From contig NZ_MUHD01000032.1 in NCBI RefSeq assembly GCF_002217395.1, positions 1 to 64,000 on the forward strand: DNA of 64,000 nt, given 5' to 3'. The DNA comes from Flavobacterium plurextorum (GTDB taxonomy: Bacteria; Bacteroidota; Bacteroidia; Flavobacteriales; Flavobacteriaceae). Within the stretch, counting starts at the first letter, position 1. Each line of letters starts with the position of its first letter. This document shows, piece by piece, positions 25,758-34,762 of the stretch. The notes under the pieces are model-generated. The model saw nothing but the letters and a program-made list of their open reading frames with translations, had not been told where the DNA came from and ran no database searches. The position numbers were made by a program, and so were the translations under genes.

Positions 25758-25778
25758 GTTTCAAGTTTCAAGTTTCAG
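25758..25778 (+). repeat. Tandem heptamer GTTTCAA/GTTTCAG (three units)
   Basis: Two GTTTCAA units followed by GTTTCAG, sitting directly before the start codon of the small CxxC gene. The reverse-complement heptamers TTGAAAC and CTGAAAC recur at 63252-63289. Confidence 0.6.
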
Positions 25779-25779
25779 G

Positions 25780-26004
25780 ATGCAGAGAATATCTTTTATA
25801 ATCTTGTTATTCTTTGTTGGAGTTGTTGCAAATGCGCAATGCGCAATGTGTCGAGCGGCACTTGGCGGTGATTCAAATGTAAAAAAAGCGGAAGCAGTAA
25901 ATGATGGAATCGTTTATTTAATGGTTATTCCATATTTACTTGTAGGTATAATTGGGTATCTTATTTATAGGATGTACCAATCTAAAAAGAAAAAGGCAGA
26001 ATAG
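25780..26004 (+). CDS. Small secreted or membrane protein with CxxC motif
   Basis: A 74-residue protein with an N-terminal signal-like segment (ISFIILLFFVGVVANAQ), a CxxC pair right after it (CAMCRAALGG) and a C-terminal membrane helix (VYLMVIPYLLVGIIGYLIY) ending in a positive tail. The start at 25780 is preferred over an in-frame ATG at 25735 that overlaps the end of the DUF420 gene. A periplasmic CxxC beside SCO and DUF420 suggests metal or disulfide handling in oxidase assembly. That is an inference; no named family is recognised. The stop lies inside a terminator stem. Confidence 0.75.
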   Translation: MQRISFIILLFFVGVVANAQCAMCRAALGGDSNVKKAEAVNDGIVYLMVIPYLLVGIIGYLIYRMYQSKKKKAE

Positions 26005-26021
26005 TTATTCTGCCTTTTTTT
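25990..26021. terminator. Bidirectional terminator overlapping a stop codon
   Basis: 13-bp stem (aaaaaggcagaat / attctgccttttt) with a 4-nt loop between the converging CxxC and DUF4403 genes. The upstream gene's stop codon at 26002-26004 is inside the hairpin. Confidence 0.9.
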
Positions 26022-27427
26022 TATTTCAATCCGTTAACCGATACATTAACCGTTCCGTTGATTTTTATAAAAGCAATGATGGCTTGATTCGTCAGCTGTA
26101 TTTTATCAAACTGAATATCTTCCATTTTTCCATTTACAAAAACGCCTGGCATTGGTGAATAGTTTTTAAGATAAGCTGCCATGTTTTTTTTGCCTTCTTC
26201 TAAATTTGGCTGTATAGAATATCGACAGCTTTGTTCCATTTTTTTAATTATATATCCTTGTGCGAGCCAGCTTGCAGTTCTCATTAACTTGCTTTTGGTG
26301 TCTAGAACGTAATCAAGTTTGTCGAAATAGATTTCTTTAGTCTGAGGATTGTATTGTGGAAATCCATTCAAATAAAGCGTTCCATTTATAGAACCTAAAA
26401 CATCTAGAGCGATTACCATTTTTCCGTCTTTATGCCAGATAGTAACATTTTTAACCGTTATTTTTTTGCTTCCAGAACCAAACTCTTGTCCGGCAAAATT
26501 CTTAGTCATAATTTTTGAAGCATCTACATAACTCGAAATTGCAGCAATGTTTGCAGAAATCTGATTCGGAATTTTTGTAACTGGCTTTAAAACAATTTTA
26601 TTGGCATTGAATTTAGATTCTGGTTGTTTGCCTACAATAGTTTCCATATTGCATTTCATTCCCATATCCATTAAAAAAGAGTCATTTTTAAGCTTTGCAT
26701 TAGTCGAGTAAATTTCGACAGGAACGATTCTCAACCAGCTTTCATAAGTGTCACTCATTTGAAATGGTGTACAGATTTTTTCTAAAGCAGATAAAACATT
26801 AGGTTTAAAATCCATAGACTTTTCAATTGCGTCATCTATTTTGCGTTCCAATTTAGATTTGAAGATGGAGATTGCCGGATTTATTAAATAAGTAATAGGC
26901 ATATTTTTCCCAAAAACACTCATTGTAGGACTTTCGTTCCAATCAAGTGATTTGAATTCTGTTTTGGTGTTTAACTTCCAATTTGTCAAAGCAGCTTCAC
27001 TAGATAGAGTAATTACGCCATTTAAATTGAACTCACGTGTATCATAAAGATCAACTCCTAGTTTCTTGGTTCCAATTCGGTATTTTATATTAGCTTTTAA
27101 TGGCAGAATTGTTTTAATTTTTTTATCTGGATTAGCCGGATCATTTTGAATTTTTATGGGTGCCAGTTTCCAAATTTTCATTTCAATATCATCATCTTCG
27201 ATGTTGTTGTCCTCATAAATTAATCCCGTTAAGAGAGCATTTGTCTGACTTTCAATATCAGTAAGTTTTACCGTTATTGGTAAGTTTATAAAAGATGGGT
27301 TTGCATCATAAACCAATGGGCTTGCGTCATCTGGCTCAGGTTTTAGCGTTTCAAGTTTTTGAGTCGTTGAACAGCTGAAAATTACTGTAAATGCTGTAAA
27401 TAGTGATAACCTTAAAAGAAATTTCAT
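26021..27427 (-). CDS. DUF4403 family lipoprotein
   Basis: A 468-residue lipoprotein with signal peptide MKFLLRLSLFTAFTVIFS followed by lipobox Cys19. The body alternates beta-strands with repeated sequences such as DPANPDKKIKTILPLKAN and TLYLNGFPQYNPQTKEIYFD, typical of DUF4403. The C-terminus reads IKINGTVNVSVNGLK. Function is unknown. A BPI/TULIP-like lipid-binding fold has been suggested for related proteins, which I cannot verify here. The start at 27427 is chosen over one nine codons upstream because a -7 box occupies 27452-27459. Confidence 0.83.
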   Translation of the reverse strand: MKFLLRLSLFTAFTVIFSCSTTQKLETLKPEPDDASPLVYDANPSFINLPITVKLTDIESQTNALLTGLIYEDNNIEDDDIEMKIWKLAPIKIQNDPANPDKKIKTILPLKANIKYRIGTKKLGVDLYDTREFNLNGVITLSSEAALTNWKLNTKTEFKSLDWNESPTMSVFGKNMPITYLINPAISIFKSKLERKIDDAIEKSMDFKPNVLSALEKICTPFQMSDTYESWLRIVPVEIYSTNAKLKNDSFLMDMGMKCNMETIVGKQPESKFNANKIVLKPVTKIPNQISANIAAISSYVDASKIMTKNFAGQEFGSGSKKITVKNVTIWHKDGKMVIALDVLGSINGTLYLNGFPQYNPQTKEIYFDKLDYVLDTKSKLMRTASWLAQGYIIKKMEQSCRYSIQPNLEEGKKNMAAYLKNYSPMPGVFVNGKMEDIQFDKIQLTNQAIIAFIKINGTVNVSVNGLK

Positions 27428-27451
27428 TTGTATTAAATTTTTAAAGTGCAA

Positions 27452-27459
27452 CAAAATTA
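27452..27459 (-). promoter_or_regulatory. -7 promoter box (TAATTTTG) of the DUF4403 gene
   Basis: Minus-strand TAATTTTG, 24 nt ahead of the ATG at 27427, in the 177-nt divergent gap before the ABC exporter operon. Confidence 0.45.
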
Positions 27460-27604
27460 AGAAAACAATTAAATTATCTTAAAAAAGTGTAACAATTGGT
27501 TAAGATCGCCGTCTTATTTAGATATGGAAACGAAATTATTAACGTTTTGTTATCATAAATTACTTATAAAAAATATTATTATTGTTTAAAAATTTAACAA
27601 TACC

Positions 27605-28306
27605 ATGATCGAGATCAAAGATTTACACAAATCCTATAAAATGGGAAGTTCGGAATTGCATGTGTTAAAAGGGATAAATTTTAATATAGCCGAAGGAGAA
27701 TTAGTTGCGATTATGGGATCATCAGGATCTGGTAAATCTACTCTTCTTAATATTTTAGGAATTCTAGATGAAGCTGATTCTGGCAGTTATATTTTAGACA
27801 ATACTCCAATTAAGAAGTTAAATGAAACTTTAGCTTCAAAATATCGCAATAAGTTTTTAGGTTTTGTATTTCAATCCTTTAATTTAATAAACTACAAATC
27901 AGCTCTTGATAATGTTGCAATGCCTTTATACTACCAAGGTGTAAAAAGAAAAGAGCGTTATGATATTGCTTTAAAATATCTTGAGAAAGTGGGTCTGGGC
28001 TCGCATTCACATCATTTACCTAATGAACTTTCGGGAGGACAAAAACAACGTGTTGCAATTGCAAGAGCATTGGCCTCAAATCCTAAAGTTTTATTGGCCG
28101 ATGAACCTACAGGTGCGCTGGATACTAAAACTTCGTATGAGGTTATGGAGCTTATTCAGGGAATTAACGACGAAGGAAAAACTATTTTGATCGTTACGCA
28201 CGAACCAGATATTGCCGCTATGTGCAAAAGAAACGTTGTCCTGAAAGACGGATTAATTATCGATGATAAATTAGTAGAACAAGTTAGAGCTTCATCTTAT
28301 GTTTAA
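27605..28306 (+). CDS. ABC transporter ATP-binding protein (MacB/LolD type)
   Basis: A 233-residue nucleotide-binding subunit with Walker A GSSGSGKST (38-46), Q-loop FVFQSFNLI, signature LSGGQ (142-146), Walker B VLLADEPTGALD and switch IVTHEPD. This is the MacB/LolD/FtsE subfamily, which powers mechanotransmission-type exporters. It overlaps the first permease by 8 nt. The six-gene run to 34728 encodes a complete tripartite exporter. The substrate cannot be told from sequence. No -7 box was seen in the AT-rich leader. Confidence 0.95.
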   Translation: MIEIKDLHKSYKMGSSELHVLKGINFNIAEGELVAIMGSSGSGKSTLLNILGILDEADSGSYILDNTPIKKLNETLASKYRNKFLGFVFQSFNLINYKSALDNVAMPLYYQGVKRKERYDIALKYLEKVGLGSHSHHLPNELSGGQKQRVAIARALASNPKVLLADEPTGALDTKTSYEVMELIQGINDEGKTILIVTHEPDIAAMCKRNVVLKDGLIIDDKLVEQVRASSYV

Positions 28307-29543
28307 TATTGAGCGTTGGCAAGAAATATTTGAGGCAATTTCCAAGAATCGGCTGCGAACATTCTTAACAGGAGTTTCAGTTGCTTCGGGAATATTTATT
28401 TTGGTGATTTTGCTAGGTGCTGGTAAAGGTCTCCAAAATGGTATTGAAAAACAATTTGAGCGCGATGCTGCTGGTATTGTTGAAGTTTGGTCTGGTACAA
28501 CAACAAAGGAGTATAAAGGACTTAATCCAGGAAGACAAATTCAGTTTCGGAATAGTGATTTTAATCAATCCGTTCAAAAGTTTGAAGATAAATTAGATTT
28601 GAGAGCCTCAACACAGAACTATTGGGGAGCACCTTTTTCTTACGGGAAAGAATCAGGAAATTATCAATATAGAGGAGTGGATCCAGATTATGGAGGAATT
28701 GAAAATCTTACGATAGTTCAGGGGCGATATGTAAATGCTAAAGATTTACAGAACAATGAAAAAGTCGCTGTTATCGGAATGAAATTAAAAACAGATTTGT
28801 TTAAAGACAAAGAGGCTCTTGGAAAAGAAATTTCTATTAATAAAATTAATTTTAAAGTAGTTGGAATCTTTACTGATCCAGGAGGAGAAAGAGAAGAGAC
28901 AAGAGCTTATCTGCCATTGAGTACCGTACAAAGGACTTTTGGAGCCGGAGATAAAATCAGTAATTTGTTTTTTACTTTAAAAAAGACAAGTGATTATGAT
29001 GAAGCCTTAGCGCAGTCTGAAAAATTTACTCAGGATTTAAAAGATTTATTGAAGAGTAAAAATATAGTTGCACCAGATGATGACGGTGGAGTTGGAGTTT
29101 ATAATTCTGTTAAAGATGCAAAACAGTTTTATGATTTAAATTTATACATCAGATTGTTTTTCTGGTGGGTTGGTATCTGTACTATTATTGCCGGTGTTGT
29201 TGGTGTTAGTAATATTATGCTGATTATTGTAAAAGAAAGAACAAAAGAAATTGGAATTAGAAAAGCGTTAGGTGCATCTCCATTTTCTATTATTACAATG
29301 ATTCTTCACGAATCTATATTTATTACCACAATTGCTGGTTTTGTAGGGCTGCTTGCAAGTTTGTTATTGTTGGAGTTTGTTGGGCCGATGGTGCAGAGTG
29401 AATATTTTCAGAATCCTGAGGTAGATTTCAGTGTGGCATTAACGACACTTGCACTGCTTGTATTTGCAGGAGCACTTGCTGGATTTTTTCCAGCATACAG
29501 AGCAGCCAAAATTAAACCTATTGTAGCACTTAGAGACGAATAA
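28299..29543 (+). CDS. ABC transporter permease (MacB/FtsX type), first
   Basis: A 414-residue permease with one N-terminal helix (about 20-42), a large periplasmic MacB_PCD domain (about 45-250) and an FtsX domain of three helices at the C-terminus. The conserved ISNIMLIIVKERTKEIGIRKALGASP-type coupling motif is visible as KERTKEIGIRKALGASP. It overlaps the ATPase gene by 8 nt and lies 2 nt before the second permease, so the two permeases probably form a heterodimer. Confidence 0.93.
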   Translation: MFNIERWQEIFEAISKNRLRTFLTGVSVASGIFILVILLGAGKGLQNGIEKQFERDAAGIVEVWSGTTTKEYKGLNPGRQIQFRNSDFNQSVQKFEDKLDLRASTQNYWGAPFSYGKESGNYQYRGVDPDYGGIENLTIVQGRYVNAKDLQNNEKVAVIGMKLKTDLFKDKEALGKEISINKINFKVVGIFTDPGGEREETRAYLPLSTVQRTFGAGDKISNLFFTLKKTSDYDEALAQSEKFTQDLKDLLKSKNIVAPDDDGGVGVYNSVKDAKQFYDLNLYIRLFFWWVGICTIIAGVVGVSNIMLIIVKERTKEIGIRKALGASPFSIITMILHESIFITTIAGFVGLLASLLLLEFVGPMVQSEYFQNPEVDFSVALTTLALLVFAGALAGFFPAYRAAKIKPIVALRDE

Positions 29544-29545
29544 TT

Positions 29546-30811
29546 ATGTTTAAGAAAGATAATTGGGACGAGATTTTACAGGCCTTAACGGCGAATCCTT
29601 TCAGAACGATTCTGACGGCTTTTGGTGTTTTTTGGGGAATTTTTATTCTAGTAATTCTACTTGCGGCAGGTAATGGCTTGGAGAATGGAATTAAAAAAGG
29701 ATTTGACGGAATTGCTACTAATACCATGTTTATGTGGAGTCAGACGACCTCAAAAGCATATAAAGGACTTCCGAAGATACGTCGTTATGATTTTAGAAAT
29801 AGTGATGTGACAGCCTTAAAAGCGGCATTACCTGACTTATTGTATGTTTCTCCAAGGAATCAATTAGGAGACTTTAACGGAACAAATAATGTAGTTCGCG
29901 GTACAAAAACGTCAGCATTTACAGTATATGGAGATTATCCAGAGCTGATTAAACAGCAGCCGATGGATATTATAAAAGGAAGATTTGTAAATCAGCAGGA
30001 TATTCAGGAAAGAAGAAAAGTTGCGGTAATTGGTAAAGGAGTTATCAGCGAACTTTATGGTAAAGAAGAGGAATGCATTGGAACTTATGTGAAAATTAAT
30101 GGCATAAACTTTATGGTTGTCGGCGTTTATAATTCTAAACAGCAAGGAGGAAATGCAGAACAGGAACAAAAAAATATTTTTATTCCTTTTACCACTTTTC
30201 AGCAAGCTTTTAATTTTGGAGATAAAGTAGGTTGGATGGCTATTACTGCAAAGGATGAAACCTCGATTACGTCATTGAAGCCAAAAATTCTAGAATTAAT
30301 TAAAGCGCTTCATTCTGTAAATCCAGCTGATGATAGAGCTGTTGGGAATTTTGATTTGTACGAACAATTTAATAAAGTACAGAGTTTGTTTAATATTTTA
30401 AAAATCATTGCCTATTTCGTTGGAACTTTGGTTTTGATTTCTGGTGTTATCGGAATTTCAAATATTATGCTAATTGTGGTTAAAGAACGAACGAAAGAAA
30501 TTGGAATTAGAAGAGCGTTGGGAGCGACACCAGCCGCTATTCGTGGTCAAATTTTAGCTGAATCTATATTTTTAACTATTATTTCAGGTATGTTGGGCAT
30601 AGCCGTCGCAACTGGAATTATTGCGATTTTAAATATGGTTTTAGATTCTATGCCTCCGGGCAGTAATACTATGTTTGCAAATCCAAGTGTCGATCTAGGA
30701 GTTGTGTTTGTTGCCCTGCTGATACTAGTAGGTTCAGGTTTGCTTGCGGGTTTTATTCCTGCGCAAACAGCTATTAATGTGAAGCCGGTGGATGCTTTAC
30801 GAACAGAATAA
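29546..30811 (+). CDS. ABC transporter permease (MacB/FtsX type), second
   Basis: A 421-residue paralogue of the preceding permease with the same layout: N-terminal helix with TAFGVFWGIFILVILLAAG, MacB_PCD periplasmic domain and C-terminal FtsX helices with the coupling motif KERTKEIGIRRALGATP. Divergence from the first permease in the periplasmic domain suggests a heterodimeric pump. The gene is followed, after 39 nt, by the first adaptor. Confidence 0.93.
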   Translation: MFKKDNWDEILQALTANPFRTILTAFGVFWGIFILVILLAAGNGLENGIKKGFDGIATNTMFMWSQTTSKAYKGLPKIRRYDFRNSDVTALKAALPDLLYVSPRNQLGDFNGTNNVVRGTKTSAFTVYGDYPELIKQQPMDIIKGRFVNQQDIQERRKVAVIGKGVISELYGKEEECIGTYVKINGINFMVVGVYNSKQQGGNAEQEQKNIFIPFTTFQQAFNFGDKVGWMAITAKDETSITSLKPKILELIKALHSVNPADDRAVGNFDLYEQFNKVQSLFNILKIIAYFVGTLVLISGVIGISNIMLIVVKERTKEIGIRRALGATPAAIRGQILAESIFLTIISGMLGIAVATGIIAILNMVLDSMPPGSNTMFANPSVDLGVVFVALLILVGSGLLAGFIPAQTAINVKPVDALRTE

Positions 30812-30850
30812 AATTATCAATCAAAAATAATCGATTAAACCAAAAACAAA

Positions 30851-31966
30851 ATGAAAAAAGGATTTACCGTAACAATTTTAATTTTAATTGCCGTAGTTTT
30901 TTTTGGTGCACTTTACTATTTGTACGCAAAGAATCAAGAGCCGCCTATAGTATTTAAAACGGAGAAGGCAGAAATTAAAACAATTGTAAAAAATACAATT
31001 GCGACTGGGAATATTCAACCTGATGAAGAAGTCTTAATCAAACCAAACATTTCAGGTATTATTGAAGAAGTTTATATCAAAGCAGGAGAAAAAATCAAAG
31101 CAGGCGACATGATTGCAAAAATTAGAGTCGTTGCCAATGTGTCTAATGTAAGCAGTACTCAAAATCAAGTGCAAACAGCAAAAATCGCATTAGATAATCA
31201 AGAGAAAATTTATCAAAGACAAAAAACACTTTTTGCTAAAGATGTAATTTCTGCTAATGATTTTGATGCAGCGCAATTGGCTTATAAACAAGCGAAGCAA
31301 AACTATTTAGCTGCAAAACAAAGCTTAGATATTGTTAAAACAGGAACAACAACATCATTAGGAAACTATGCAAATACCTTAATTCGTTCAACTGTAAACG
31401 GAATGGTTTTAGCAGTTCCTGTAAAAGTAGGAAATCAGGTTATTGAAAGTAATAACTTTAACGAAGGTACTACGATTGCGAGCGTTGCAGATGTTGGAAG
31501 AATGATTTTTATTGGAAAAATTGATGAATCTGAAGTAGGTAAAATTAAAGAGAAAATGCCTATCGAAATTACAGTTGGAGCAATTGAAAACAAAAAATTT
31601 GAAGCAGTTCTTACTGATATAGCGCCAAAAGGAGTAACAGAAAATGGAGCAATTCAGTTTGAAATTAAAGCCAAATTAGAAAACAATGAAGGTACTTTTA
31701 TCAGAGCTGGTTTAAGTGCTAATGCGTCTATTATTCTTGAAAAAGCTGATAAAGTTATGGCTATAAAAGAGTCATTGGTTCAGTTTGACAAAAAAACACA
31801 AAAACCATATGTTGAAGTTGAAACAGCTCCTAAAAAATTTGAAAGAAGAGATTTAGTTTTAGGAGTAAGCGATGGAATTTATGTTCAGGTTAAAAGCGGA
31901 ATTAAAAACACCGATAATATTAAAATCTGGAACCAAGGTTTAATCAGCGAAGGCGAGAAAAAATAG
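30851..31966 (+). CDS. Efflux periplasmic adaptor (HlyD/MacA-like), first
   Basis: A 371-residue membrane-fusion protein with an N-terminal anchor (VTILILIAVVFFGALYYLY), a lipoyl domain split by a coiled-coil hairpin (about 100-170; QTAKIALDNQEKIYQRQK) and beta-barrel parts. It links the inner-membrane ABC permeases to the TolC channel. It is in the same operon and direction as the permeases. It is shorter than the second adaptor at 33436 and shows little close similarity to it. Confidence 0.9.
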   Translation: MKKGFTVTILILIAVVFFGALYYLYAKNQEPPIVFKTEKAEIKTIVKNTIATGNIQPDEEVLIKPNISGIIEEVYIKAGEKIKAGDMIAKIRVVANVSNVSSTQNQVQTAKIALDNQEKIYQRQKTLFAKDVISANDFDAAQLAYKQAKQNYLAAKQSLDIVKTGTTTSLGNYANTLIRSTVNGMVLAVPVKVGNQVIESNNFNEGTTIASVADVGRMIFIGKIDESEVGKIKEKMPIEITVGAIENKKFEAVLTDIAPKGVTENGAIQFEIKAKLENNEGTFIRAGLSANASIILEKADKVMAIKESLVQFDKKTQKPYVEVETAPKKFERRDLVLGVSDGIYVQVKSGIKNTDNIKIWNQGLISEGEKK

Positions 31967-32046
31967 ATTGAAATTATAAGAAGTTTTTTGGTTTTAAAAA
32001 ATGTTAAATATGCGCAGCTTGGCTGCTGTGCTTTCACTCAAAGTAT

Positions 32047-33429
32047 ATGAAAATAAATAAATATAATAGTCTTGTTTTCGCTATGTTATTCGGTTTAGGA
32101 TTATCGGGGCATGCTCAAACAAAACAATGGACATTAGAGGAATGCGTGAGATATGCATTAGACAATAATATAACTATTAAGCTGTCAGAACTAGATGTTA
32201 AAACAGCAGATATTGATAAAAAAGGAGCATTTGGTAACTATTTGCCATCTGTAAACGGAAATGCTTCGCACTCTTGGAATATTGGTTTGAACCAGGACGT
32301 TACAACAGGACTTTTGCGTAATCAAACTACGCAATATTCTTCTGTAGGACTTAACGCTGGTGTTGATATTTACAAAGGTCTGCAAAATCAAAATGCATAT
32401 CGAAAAGCTAAACTATCGATTGTCGCTTCAAAATATCAATTGTTAAAAATGCAGGAAGATATTTCGCTGAATGTAGCAAATGCTTTTCTTCAAATTTTAT
32501 CGAATAAGGAAGATTTGAAAATTAAGAAAGAGCAACTTATTATTGATGAAAAGCGTTTAAAACGTTCTGAAGAGATGGTAAATGCAGGAACAATTCCTCG
32601 TGGTGATTTATATGATTTAAAAGCGACAGTTGCTACAGATCAGCAAAACATAACCGTTTCAGAGAATAATTTATTGATCTCAAAATTGAGTTTAGCGCAG
32701 CTTTTGCAGCTTAAAGAATTTACAGATTTTGATGTTGTTGATGATACTAATGCAAAAGATGAAAATAATATCATGGAGCAAAATCCTATTGATATTTACA
32801 ATAAAGCAAAAGAGACTAGAACAGAGCTGAAACTGGCTCAGACTAATCTTGAAATTGCCGAAAAAAATGTAGCAATTGCAAAGGGAGCTTATCAGCCGAC
32901 ACTTACAGGTTTTTATGGTTTTAATACGAGAGCAAGTTACAGCGATCAGATTAAACTAGACGCAAATGATAAACCTTATACAGTTGGACCTGATCCTATT
33001 TTTGATCAGTTTAGTAAGAATAAAGGACATAACTTTGGTTTTCAATTGAATGTTCCTATATTTAATGGTTTCGCTACTAGAAATAATGTTGAAAGAAACA
33101 AAGTAACTTTAGAGAAATCTAAAATAGATTTAGAGCAAAAAAGTTTAGATTTGCAACGTAACGTTTATACTGCTTTTACAGATGCAAAAGGAGCTTTAAA
33201 TACTTATGAGTCAACAGTGGTAACGTTAGAAGCAAGACAGCAGGCGTATAATTATGCTAAAGAAAAGTATGATGTTGGTTTAATGAATTCATTCGATTTT
33301 ACACAAGCACAAACTTTGTTGACAAATGCACAGTCAAACGTTATTAGATCGAAATATGATTATATGTTTAAGATTAAAATAATCGAATTCTATTTCGGAA
33401 TTCCAATTGTTCCAATTATTTCAAAATAA
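32047..33429 (+). CDS. TolC family outer-membrane efflux protein
   Basis: A 460-residue OEP/TolC-type protein with signal peptide (to about GHAQ, residue 24). It has two OEP repeats of long alpha-helices (WTLEECVRYALDNNITIKLS at about 28-47; a second from about 245). The trimer forms the outer-membrane and periplasmic tunnel for the exporter. It is encoded between the two adaptors. An 80-nt spacer precedes it and contains a small GC hairpin at 32014-32026, the only visible break in the operon. Confidence 0.93.
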   Translation: MKINKYNSLVFAMLFGLGLSGHAQTKQWTLEECVRYALDNNITIKLSELDVKTADIDKKGAFGNYLPSVNGNASHSWNIGLNQDVTTGLLRNQTTQYSSVGLNAGVDIYKGLQNQNAYRKAKLSIVASKYQLLKMQEDISLNVANAFLQILSNKEDLKIKKEQLIIDEKRLKRSEEMVNAGTIPRGDLYDLKATVATDQQNITVSENNLLISKLSLAQLLQLKEFTDFDVVDDTNAKDENNIMEQNPIDIYNKAKETRTELKLAQTNLEIAEKNVAIAKGAYQPTLTGFYGFNTRASYSDQIKLDANDKPYTVGPDPIFDQFSKNKGHNFGFQLNVPIFNGFATRNNVERNKVTLEKSKIDLEQKSLDLQRNVYTAFTDAKGALNTYESTVVTLEARQQAYNYAKEKYDVGLMNSFDFTQAQTLLTNAQSNVIRSKYDYMFKIKIIEFYFGIPIVPIISK

Positions 33430-33435
33430 TTTATT

Positions 33436-34728
33436 ATGTCAAAAAAAACAATTTACTTCTTACTCGGCGGAGCTGTAGTGCTTATCTCCGCATTAGTAGG
33501 TCTTTCCAAAGCAGGAGTAATAGGAAGTAAAGATGAAGGAAAAGAAGTTGAAATTTCTAAAGTAGCATCATCAACAATTGTTGAAACAGTTTCAGCAACT
33601 GGTAAAATTCAGCCTGAAATAGAAGTAAAATTATCATCAATGGTTTCGGGCGAAATTATTGCTTTAAATGTAAAAGAAGGTCAAGTTGTAAAAAAAGGCG
33701 ATTTATTAGTTAAGATAAATCCTGATTTATACACTTCTGGTTTAGAGCGTTCGGTTGCAAATTTATCCGGAACTAAAGCTGGTTTAACGCAATCTGAAGC
33801 AAGTTTTAAAGAAGCCAAAGCAAGTTACGAACGTAATAAAACGTTGTACGATAAAGGTGTGATTTCAAAATCAGATTGGGATAAAGCTATTTCAACCTAC
33901 GAAGTTGCAAAAGCGACAAAGCAAAATGCTTATTACAATGTTCAAAGTGCATCAGCTTCTGTAACAGAAGCGCGTGATAACTTAGGCCGTACAACAATTT
34001 ATGCTCCTGCAGATGGAACAATTTCAGTTTTAAATGTTGAGTTAGGAGAACGTGTTTTAGGAACGCAGCAAATGGCTGGTACAGAACTTTTGAGAGTTGC
34101 AAACCTAAATAACATGGAAGTTGAAGTTGACGTAAACGAAAATGATATTGTAAAAGTAAAAATTGGCGACGAAGCTAATGTTGAAGTAGATGCTTACTTG
34201 AAAAAGAAATTTAAAGGTATTGTAACTAGTATTTCAAACTCAGCAAGTACAACTTTGACCTCAGATCAAGTAACAAATTTTAAAGTTAAGGTTCGTATCT
34301 TAAAAGAATCTTACCAAGATTTATTAGAAGGAAAACCTAGTACTTATTCTCCTTTTAGACCTGGAATGACTGCTACAGTTGATATTATTACCACAACTAA
34401 GACAAATGTTTTAGCAGTACCAATAAGCTCTGTAGTTGTAAAATCAGATACTACTGCTGTAAAAGACTTTAAAGTTGAAGATCCAAACGAAGACAAAAAA
34501 GCAACTCCAAAAAGCGATAAAAAGTTTGAGTGTGTTTTTGTAAAAGTTGGCGATAAAGCTAAAATCAGAATCATTAAAACCGGAATTCAGGACGATACTA
34601 ATATCGAAGTAATGTCTGGTTTAAAAGCAGGCGATGTTGTAATTACAGGTCCTTACACAACAGTATCTAAAGATTTAAATTCTGGAGATAAAGTGAAGCT
34701 TAAAAAAGAAGAAACACCTAAAAAGTAG
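33436..34728 (+). CDS. Efflux periplasmic adaptor (MacA-like), second
   Basis: A 430-residue adaptor with N-terminal anchor (IYFLLGGAVVLISALVGLS), lipoyl half-motifs (GEIIALNVKEGQVVKKGDLL; APADGTISVLNVELGERVLG) around a coiled-coil hairpin, a beta-barrel domain and a C-terminal membrane-proximal domain. It starts 6 nt after tolC, so it belongs to the operon. Why the system carries two adaptors is not explained by the sequence. A hetero-oligomeric adaptor ring or two alternative pumps sharing TolC are possible. Confidence 0.92.
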   Translation: MSKKTIYFLLGGAVVLISALVGLSKAGVIGSKDEGKEVEISKVASSTIVETVSATGKIQPEIEVKLSSMVSGEIIALNVKEGQVVKKGDLLVKINPDLYTSGLERSVANLSGTKAGLTQSEASFKEAKASYERNKTLYDKGVISKSDWDKAISTYEVAKATKQNAYYNVQSASASVTEARDNLGRTTIYAPADGTISVLNVELGERVLGTQQMAGTELLRVANLNNMEVEVDVNENDIVKVKIGDEANVEVDAYLKKKFKGIVTSISNSASTTLTSDQVTNFKVKVRILKESYQDLLEGKPSTYSPFRPGMTATVDIITTTKTNVLAVPISSVVVKSDTTAVKDFKVEDPNEDKKATPKSDKKFECVFVKVGDKAKIRIIKTGIQDDTNIEVMSGLKAGDVVITGPYTTVSKDLNSGDKVKLKKEETPKK

Positions 34729-34762
34729 TTTCTAAATAATACAAATTTTTAAAAATAATATT

